Assembly: GCA_006503535.1 (NCBI GenBank)
Contig: QYRS01000011.1
Span: forward strand, 1 to 64,000
Source: Arthrinium phaeospermum
Taxonomy: Eukaryota; Ascomycota; Sordariomycetes; Amphisphaeriales; Apiosporaceae
Direction: 5' to 3'
DNA: 64,000 nt
Part shown: positions 57,128 through 64,000 of the stretch, in pieces
Layout of the letters: the number at the start of each line of letters is the position of its first letter
How positions within the stretch are numbered: position 1 is the stretch's first letter
Made by a program: the position numbers and the translations under genes
Notes under the pieces: model-generated
The model's input: only the letters and a program-made list of their open reading frames with translations
Database searches by the model: none
Told to the model about the DNA's origin: nothing

Positions 57128-59144
57128 TCAGACATCCATCTCGGAGATCTTCTCCCTGTCTTTGCTACGGTCCCCGGCCGCCGTCAAGACAGGTGACACT
57201 GCAACACCTACACCGTCCCTTTCACCGTCCAAGAACCCGTCACGACCGCTCTTGGCCATGGACTCGAACGAGAGCGGCACACCCTCATATCCCACCGGCA
57301 AGATGCGCGGCTTGGCAAACAAGGTCATGATACCGTAGAGAACAGAGGCAGCCGTGAACGTGAGAACCCACCCAAGTTTGTACAGGTCTTTGGCGGCCTG
57401 ACTGACTGCCTGAGGCTGATACTGCGCAACCAGCCCAGGAAGCCCTAGTGCCATCCCGCCGACCCAAGCCTGTTGTATGAGGTGTTAGCCAGGACAGATC
57501 GGCTCTGGTGCCGCAAAATGGTCTACAGGAATGTCATTGCTTACCAAAACGGCGACCCAGTTGACCCCACCCCGGTACCAGTACGCGCTGCTCTTCGTTC
57601 CGTCGTAGGCTGAGGGGATGTGGTAGTTGCCGGCCTTTGTCCACACGTAGTCCGTGATGATGATCCCACAGAGTGGCGCCATGAAGATGTTGTAGGAGCC
57701 AAGGAACGACAGGAATGCCTGGGCACTGGCGAGAAGCTCCCACGGCACGACAGCAACACCGAGGAGCGCGCACAAGACCTGTCCCCGCTTGATGGTCATA
57801 TACTTGGGGAACAAGCCGGTCAGGTCGGCCCCAAACGGTATCGAGTTGGACCCAAAGTTGGTGGCGATGACAGCCAGGAGAAAGCTGAGAGACACGAGGA
57901 AGACCCCGCCGCGGGCCGCTGGGCCCCAATAGTGATCCAAGATAGCATCTAGCAAGTCCCAAAGATTCCCTGGAGGGGGCGAAGGGGCATGTCAGCCAGA
58001 TATACACGGCTCGCCTCCGGCAAGAATACGGTAACCTACAGTGAGCCTTTCCCAGAGTGGGCGTGAGAACGGCCGTGCTGGCCAGGCCGAGGAAAAGAAC
58101 GAGCACCTTGGCCGAGAAGGCAACGACGCCCTGCAGCGCACCGGCGTGCCACGGCTTCTGACAGTAGCGTGCCAGATCAGGTTGGTTCACCAGCATGGGC
58201 GACAGGGTTCCCATGATGACGTTGACACCGCTCTGCCCACAGTTTAGCGCACATGTCCCTTTGGTAAACACGGCGTGCCATTACGTACCATGACAGACCA
58301 GCCGAGTGTAGTGGCTGCAGCCACCTTCTCCCCCGCCTGGCTGGCTGTATCGAGCGCGCCAAGCCCATCCCCATTCGCCATGGCCCAACCAAAGAATCCA
58401 AAGGTAGCGATCGGCATGACGATTCCTTTGATGGTGAATAGATGCCGGATCTTGGTGGGATGGACGAACATCTGGCATCTGGTCAGCATGCATGCGCCGA
58501 GAGCGCGTCTCCGCGCAGCAAAGACGGGAGCCACCCACAAACGGAAACTCGGCGACCCAGACGATGAAGAAGCCCAACAGCTGCTTGGAGGTGACATGGG
58601 CCGATGCGGGCAGGGCGTTGGGCCACCGGGTCCACAGGTCCCCGAAGATGCAGCGGAAGCAGACGGAGACCAGGTTCGCCCCGTAGAAACTCTGCACGCC
58701 GTACCAGATGATGCAGACGGCGGCGCGGATGAAGATGAAGAAGTACGATCCGTACATGCCGAAGGTGACCCGCGCGACGATGGGGTATCCAACGTGGTAC
58801 ATGACCCCGGGCCGCGCCAGCAAGACAATGGCGAGCGACGACAAGAGACAGCCGAGCACGGCCGAGATGAAGGCCTGCTGCCAGGTCAGACCGACGGCGA
58901 TCAGACTGGCGGCGACGTTCCACCCCGTCACGCTGAACATGTTGGTGAACCAATACATGGGAAGGCTCATGGCCGTCCATGTCCGTTCCTCGGGGGGTGT
59001 TGGCTCGAGATCGCGATTGGACCATTTCTCGTTGCCAATCTGCTCCCGTCCACTTGCGCTCTGCGGAGCCCGAACGAAGTCGCGGAAGGCCTCGGCTGAC
59101 CGGAAAGGTGCCGAGATGGCGTACCTGCTACGGATGCGAACCAT
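57128..59144 (-). CDS. NCS1 permease (uracil/allantoin/purine-type transporter)
   Basis: Five exons are proposed: 59,144-58,539, 58,471-58,289, 58,232-58,040, 57,969-57,545 and 57,469-57,128. They give 582 aa. NCS1 proteins move nucleobases, allantoin or related compounds with protons or Na+ across the plasma membrane. About twelve membrane segments are visible. Fur-type landmarks include the N-terminal NRDLEPTPPEERTW, SVTGWNVAASLIAVGLTWQQ (TM1-2), YHVGYPIVARVTFGMYGSYF, YGVQSFYGA, PTKIRHLF, LSPMLVNQPDLARYC, NSIPFGADLTGLFPKYMTIKRGQ and GIIITDYV. Splice joins at 58,539/58,471 (FPF-MFVHP) and 58,040/57,969 (AHW-NLWDLL) restore canonical sequence. The frame upstream of 59,144 has only a TTG, so Met at 59,144 was chosen. 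Substrate cannot be assigned from sequence alone. Confidence 0.93.
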
Positions 59145-59796
59145 TCTGTCTCGTTCGTCGAAACTGTCGCCGCTGGGCTTGTGCGCTGCAACTGACAATG
59201 AAAGTGGGAGAAAGACCGAGATGGTCGCCCGGCGGATTCATACGGGCGTATCCACAGATATATCATGCCTACCATGACGTGACGAACGACAAACTACACG
59301 GCCATGAATGCCTGTTCGCTGCCGCCTATACCGACTGGTAAGCAGATAGGTAGTACGGGAGTCCACCACCGACTGGGAGGGGAGGGGCTTGGTCGGCAGG
59401 GTAGGCTCGGCATTCTGATAGTGGAGAGCCGACAGCTTGGCGTACAGACTCTAATCGCGTGGCAATAGGCCAAGTTCCGGGGTTGAAGATAAAGATATCG
59501 GAACATATCCTATCGGCTCAAGGATGCGCTGTGGAGAGGGGGCCACCAACCCCCCGAGAGGGATCGGGTTGCGCCAACCGACAAAACACATGGAAGCCAG
59601 TAGACCAATCAGTGACAAGTATCTCGCATCTGGATAACGACCATGTGAACTCCACAGGAAACGAGCGTCACCTCCATGAGCCTTTTCCAAGATGCGTGCA
59701 CCGTTTGCTTTCTACGACTGCAGTCAGTGGCAGCCCTTGTGAGACTTGATTCCATCTTTGCGCTTTGCACCAATGGAGCCAAGCAGCCAGACAGGT
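59145..59796. other. Intergenic: permease promoter and exonuclease 3' side
   Basis: About 650 bp without a supported gene. Confidence 0.55.
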
Positions 59797-61098
59797 TTAT
59801 TGGAAGAGCCCGCCAAGAGCAAGATCATCTTCTGCATTGCCCTCGTCCTCAAGAGCGTTGCCACTCTCATTCGGTTTGTACGATTGGTCAGCTTTCAGGC
59901 CGGCCAGCGCTTTTCTGGTATGGCCCGCTGCAGCGCCACGCGGAGCAATCCTGATCTCGCGTCCTTCACACATCATATGGTCTTTCTCCCCGACAAAGGC
60001 CCCCAGGTCCCCTGCGGAGTTAAAACGTACCCAGCCTCGGAGGACTCGAATCTGGTCCGCCGAGCTGGGTAGCTTCTTGAGCTGCTTGTGTATGCCCACC
60101 GCCTGTGGCCGGTACGGAAGGGCGAGAATCGCCAACTTTAGCACACGATCCAACGCGGTGGGCAGGTGTAGACCATCGGCAGGTCGAACGAAAGCAACGT
60201 TCTTGGCATCGTCAGGCTTGATGTCCTCAAACAACAGTATCTCGCGCGGGATCTGCTGACGCAGCCGAAGAGTCTCAACGTGGCACGGCAGGGCCAGGTC
60301 GTTCAGCAGCGCCAGAGTTTTGACGGCATCATTGCCCGCATTGTGGTATATGCTCTCACTGAGGCCGTAATCGTCCTGGGGGTAGCCGAACAGCTTGAGC
60401 AACGACCTCAGTCCGGGCGGCTCGATGACGGCTGCCGCGGTGAAGACGGAAGAGCGGATGACGATACTCAAATCGAGAAAGCGGTCACACATGTCGGCAA
60501 GTGCAGGGAAGGCCTGGCGCATGGCGTTGAAGTCAGCATCTAGGGCGTAACCTACCAGAACCACTTTGGCGTTGGGTTTGCTGTCGCGGGATTGCTCGAC
60601 GGCCCGGCAAACTCGGGCCTCGACCTGCTGGACGGGCACGAATTCGGGTTCGCCGAACCGGAAGTGTTCGCGAAGCTTGCCACGACCCTTGTTGCCTACT
60701 GGGGGCTTCCCGGCGATCTGCTGGAGCTTTTCGAGATAAGGCTCCCGGACCTTGAGCGAGAGAGCCTCGACGCGAAAGTCGCGACAGAAGTCTTGCAGAC
60801 TGGGCTCTTGTCTCGTCCCAGCAGCAGTGGCAGTCGGCCGAAAAGGGCCATGGGCGAATGCAAGCCCCACCTCGGTCGGGGCCTGGGATGCGAAGACTTT
60901 GGCCGGATCGGGTTCGGCGTCCCAGTGGACGTCGGAGACAAACTCACAGTCCAGGGCAACAAAGACACAGCGGCCGCCGTGGCGGAGCTCCTCGTACTCC
61001 TGCAACGTACACACCGGTCTCTGGAGCAGCCGCGAGACCGGGCTATTAGGCCTAGTCAATGGGCTGAGACCGCCACTACTGGAAGAGTCGGCTTGCAT
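59797..61098 (-). CDS. Gfd2/YDR514C-like DEDD exonuclease-fold protein
   Basis: A single exon of 433 aa from ATG 61,098. The frame is open further upstream but has no ATG before that point. The ribonuclease H-like core is clear. FVALDCEFV supplies Asp50 and Glu52 (Exo I), VLVGYALDADFNAMRQAFP the Exo II Asp, and YHNAGNDAVKTLALL the Exo III Asp. This pattern is characteristic of the Gfd2/YDR514C-like family, whose yeast member Gfd2 is linked genetically to mRNA export. A large insert with Lys/Arg-rich KGRGKLREHFRFGEPEFV separates Exo I and II. The C-terminus (about 330-433) contains an RNA-binding-like stretch (VRFNSAGDLGAFVGEKDH). Nuclease activity is an inference from motifs. Confidence 0.85.
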   Translation of the reverse strand: MQADSSSSGGLSPLTRPNSPVSRLLQRPVCTLQEYEELRHGGRCVFVALDCEFVSDVHWDAEPDPAKVFASQAPTEVGLAFAHGPFRPTATAAGTRQEPSLQDFCRDFRVEALSLKVREPYLEKLQQIAGKPPVGNKGRGKLREHFRFGEPEFVPVQQVEARVCRAVEQSRDSKPNAKVVLVGYALDADFNAMRQAFPALADMCDRFLDLSIVIRSSVFTAAAVIEPPGLRSLLKLFGYPQDDYGLSESIYHNAGNDAVKTLALLNDLALPCHVETLRLRQQIPREILLFEDIKPDDAKNVAFVRPADGLHLPTALDRVLKLAILALPYRPQAVGIHKQLKKLPSSADQIRVLRGWVRFNSAGDLGAFVGEKDHMMCEGREIRIAPRGAAAGHTRKALAGLKADQSYKPNESGNALEDEGNAEDDLALGGLFQ

Positions 61099-62174
61099 GG
61101 CTCTACTGCCCCGGAGATCAGTAGATTCAACGGTTGGAAGAATTGAAGAAGGTGTCAGAGAGACGGAATTGTGGGCCTCGGACTTCAATTCAATTGATTG
61201 CCTTCAGCATCCAATTGCAGCAACCAACCCACCTTGGCTGAGCCAAGTCTTAGGCAGGCCATGCTTTCTTAACGACCCTGGAAATGACTATTTTCTCTTC
61301 GACCCAGTCCTGCTTGGCCCAGCCTCGAGAAGCACCAGAGGCCGTGACTCAATCGTTGGATCAAATTGATGTGAAAAGCCGCTCCCCCCCTACCACCGCT
61401 TGAATCCCATATGGTGTTGGGGAGTGCACACGATACTTCGATGGTCTAGAGACTGAAACGTTCATAGGCGTAATGTCAACCCACACGGGATGGTGGAAGG
61501 TAGGTTGAACGATGAGGTGAATCTAACAATGGCGTAGAACCAGGCATTCTGGGACATTACAGAAGCACGTATCTTATTCTTACAACATAAACAACTGACC
61601 TGACTCAACATAAGTGATTGATTGGTACTGCTAGGGGCTGGCTATAGTCATGTATCAGAGGGACTACAGGCCATCAGTTTTGCATGATCAAGAGGGCCGC
61701 CCATCAGCGACATGGGAGGATATAATGGTGGCTTCAATGTGATGTTTTGTGAATATGCTTACCTTGGCGTCCATACGTAGCAAAAACGCGATTCGTAGTC
61801 CGCAGTTGGTGGTCACCTAGAACAGGTCATTGATTAGTCGAGAAGAGCATCACCCAAATGTGTCTCAGGGAGACGTTGGAAATCGTACACAAGATGCCGA
61901 GCATAAGTTTCAAGACGCGCTGTCAAATTAATTGATTTTTTTTCCCCAACCCAAGAAGCGGACGGGATGTGTAAACCCATGGCTTGATGGATGCCCAGTT
62001 GCGTCATCCTGGTCCGACTGGTGGCCTGTGTTGCCAACATATTTGTATTCCTTCAGACAGTGCCCGTGAGGTGTTGTTCACCTTGGCACCCGATATTCAT
62101 GGGCTAATGGACTTGCGAACGCCCCAACACCTCCGTCACAATATGGTACAATGCGTTCATTCTAGGCCACACCC
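61099..62174. other. Intergenic region
   Basis: About 1.1 kb between the exonuclease start and the zinc-finger gene's end. A few short frames without resemblance to known families. No RNA gene was recognised. Confidence 0.55.
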
Positions 62175-63278
62175 TCACGCCGCTTGCGGCACGAAAGCAT
62201 ATCTGGGCATAAGAGCCATCCTCTCTTCTGGGCTCAACTCGTCGTCATATACCATCCTGACATTCTTGTCCTTGTCCTTCTTGCTCTTCTTCTCAGGTGC
62301 CGGCTCTTCTGCCGATGCGAGTGCGGCTGACTCGCCCGTCCTGGCAGGAGCCTCTCCGCGCTCGAGATCGCGAATCATCTGGTCGATGTGGTCGCCCTGT
62401 TGGCCTGAAGCGCTTGCAACCAACTCATCCACCGTCGACGCGTTGGGAGAGTAGCCGGGGAAGCCAGGCTGCCCAGGACGAGGCGGAAGGCCGCTGGGCG
62501 CGGGAAGATTGGATCCCGGCCGCGAGGGAAGGTTGGAAGGGGGGTAGTTGAAGCCGCCCTGGGGGTATTGCGGGGGAGGAGAGAACCCAGGAGCGCCCTG
62601 AGGAGGGAAGCCGGCATATTGACCTCCAGGGGGAGGGAACGGAGAATTCTGTCAGAGGGTTTGTTAGCGAGGTTGCGACAGCAAGGATGAAACACAAAAT
62701 AGGGCGGCATAACGTACGAATGTGCCAGGGGATGCGCTTTGAGCCGGGCTCTGGCCATCAGGCGCACCAACGGGCGGTGTATGAGTAGGTGCTCCTCCTG
62801 CAGCTTTGTGGGCGGCCATACGCGCGCGGTGTTCGGCTAGACGCTTCTTGATGTCATCTGGATTTTCGATCTTGAGTTTCTTGGGCGGGTTCTTGCCACC
62901 CTGGCCAGGCGGAGGGTTGCCGGTGGCAGCGTAGCGATCGGCCTGGGCTTGGTAGAAGTTCTGGATGATGCGCTGGTTGTGCTGCTGGACAACATCCTCG
63001 GGGATGCCCTCCATGCCGAAAATTTCGACGTCGAGCCCTTGGCGATTGGGGAGGGCATTTTCGACGTGTGACAAAGATTCCTTATGGACTTGGTTCATGT
63101 GAACCGAGAGGCCACCTGCGGTATTCAAGCGCCTTCCACAGCGATCGCATTTGAAATGTTTGGCCTTCTGATGGGAGATCAACAGCTTCAAGTCCTCGAA
63201 GTCTCGTTCGCAATAGTAGCACCAGGGCCGCGCCAGAATCTCCTCGACATCGGGGTGGCCGCGCTTCTTCTTGCCCAT
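62175..63278 (-). CDS. BuGZ/ZNF207-like C2H2 zinc-finger protein
   Basis: Two exons are proposed, 63,278-62,718 and 62,648-62,175, giving 344 aa. Residues 1-80 carry the family signature: MGKKKRGHPDVEEILARPWC, then CYYCERDFEDLKLLISHQKAKHFKC and CDRCGRRLNTAGGLSVHMNQVH, two adjacent C2H2 fingers. HKESLSHVENALPNRQGLDVEIFGMEGIP follows, also conserved. In animals BuGZ binds Bub3 and microtubules, and its relatives associate with RNA processing. The fungal role is less clear. The middle is Pro/Gly/Gln-rich low complexity, liable to phase-separate. The C-terminus has an acidic segment and DDELSPEERMALMPRY. The start at 63,278 was chosen over an upstream in-frame Met because MGKKKRG is the conserved N-terminus. 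The intron uses GTACGT. Confidence 0.93.
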
Positions 63279-63885
63279 GGTGAAGGGGGCGACGGCAAGG
63301 AACAATGGATGCAAAAGGTGCGATTAGCAGTGCTGGTTAGTGTTGATGGCAAATGGTCGTGAACGGAGGTTGGCGTCAGTGGTGACGGTGATTGCTGGAC
63401 CAGGCAGTGCTCAAGTTGTTGTAGGAGACGCGCGCTGATAGCTGAGCTAGGGATTGGCGACGGTATCGATGCGTTCAATTGGCCAGAACCGAAATTCCGC
63501 AACCGCAAAAACCAGGAGCAAGCTCGAGCATGCCCGTTTTAGGCTTTGGAGCGAGGTCGGTACAAGTACAGGTACTTACTTTAGCCTGCCTAGCTGCCTG
63601 TTCAAGTGTGGCTTAGGCCTTTTGTCCATCCACTAAGATTATCTTATCATGACACTAGGGAGAAATGAACATAAAGCCACAGTGGCTAGGAGATTCTTTA
63701 CTTTAATTCATCTACACAGCACAGGCGCAACCCGGATTGCTTCAATTTCTGGGGTGCTTTACCTAGGTACAATAGTTCACTGTTCTGGAGTTTTCATATT
63801 TGTTCGAATCTTATTGATTAATACTATCTCGGTGCTGTTGAAGCACACTTGTCCCAGGCCACTCGAGGCCGCACTCAAACAAATT
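63279..63885. other. Intergenic: zinc-finger gene promoter
   Basis: About 600 bp. A+T content rises toward 63,640-63,830. No gene is seen. Confidence 0.55.
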
Positions 63886-64000
63886 CTATGTTTTGAGTGT
63901 CTTGGGGTTGTCATCAGAGACATGGCCCTCGTCCAGGTTGACTTCTGGCACTTGCACCTCGTGGCTGTGCTCCAGCTCGGAAAGCACGATCCATGTCGGG
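63886..64000 (-). CDS. C-terminal end of an unidentified protein (cut by window end)
   Basis: A minus-strand frame is open from the window edge to TAG at 63,886-63,888, reading ...TWIVLSELEHSHEVQV, later EGHVSDDNPKTLKT. GC-rich codons and an acidic hydrophilic tail make it look like a real coding end, but only 38 residues are visible and I cannot name the family. Confidence 0.5.
   Translation of the reverse strand, partial: PTWIVLSELEHSHEVQVPEVNLDEGHVSDDNPKTLKT

Noticed and set aside
1..64000. CRISPR arrays, operons or bacterial-type promoters
   Set aside because: No regularly spaced repeats, and the sequence is eukaryotic with spliceosomal introns.

Overview
The window looks like part of a filamentous ascomycete genome (Pezizomycotina, probably Sordariomycetes). 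The evidence is short introns of 56-156 nt with GTAAGT-like donors and CAG/TAG acceptors, fungal-type protein families, and a long block almost stripped of G:C that looks like repeat-induced point mutation (RIP). No bacterial features are present. Gene models below were built by eye from reading frames and splice signals. None has transcript support.

Region 1 (1 to about 20,812) is an extreme A+T island with no intact gene. It holds decayed repeats: four copies of a roughly 1.2-kb repeat (two forward, two reverse, in two central subtypes), fragments of the same family, traces of a copia-like retroelement, and one less-mutated tRNA-derived SINE-like insertion. The SINE has a perfect 13-bp target-site duplication and a related unoccupied site elsewhere in the island. 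The island ends sharply inside or beside the first gene.

Region 2 (20.8-41.3 kb) is normal-GC genic DNA. It holds a four-TM MARVEL-like gene (interrupted by an in-frame TAG next to the island), an Ent3-type epsin, a cyclophilin with a mitochondrial presequence and an internal cytosolic start, RNA polymerase III subunit Rpc34, the Hsp70/Hsp90 co-chaperone Sti1 (divergent from Rpc34), pyrroline-5-carboxylate reductase, and a bZIP-ankyrin factor with an apparent one-base frameshift. A gene-poor 3.6-kb stretch follows.

Region 3 (41.3-51.6 kb) holds a small AT-hook protein gene with two paralogous candidate first exons, a broken DUF1993 relic, a xi-class (Ecm4-type) glutathione transferase, a small protein with a 43-residue internal duplication, an uncharacterised gene with a second apparent one-base frameshift, and a fungal protein kinase.

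Region 4 (52.7-59.2 kb) looks accessory and metabolic: a class II aldolase/adducin protein, a secreted DUF8021-like protein, an amidase-signature hydrolase and an NCS1 purine/pyrimidine-type permease. The last two are neighbours on the same strand and would fit uptake plus hydrolysis of a nitrogen compound. Region 5 (59.8-64 kb) returns to housekeeping genes: a Gfd2/YDR514C-like DEDD exonuclease, a BuGZ/ZNF207-like zinc-finger protein, and the last codons of an unidentified gene cut by the window end.
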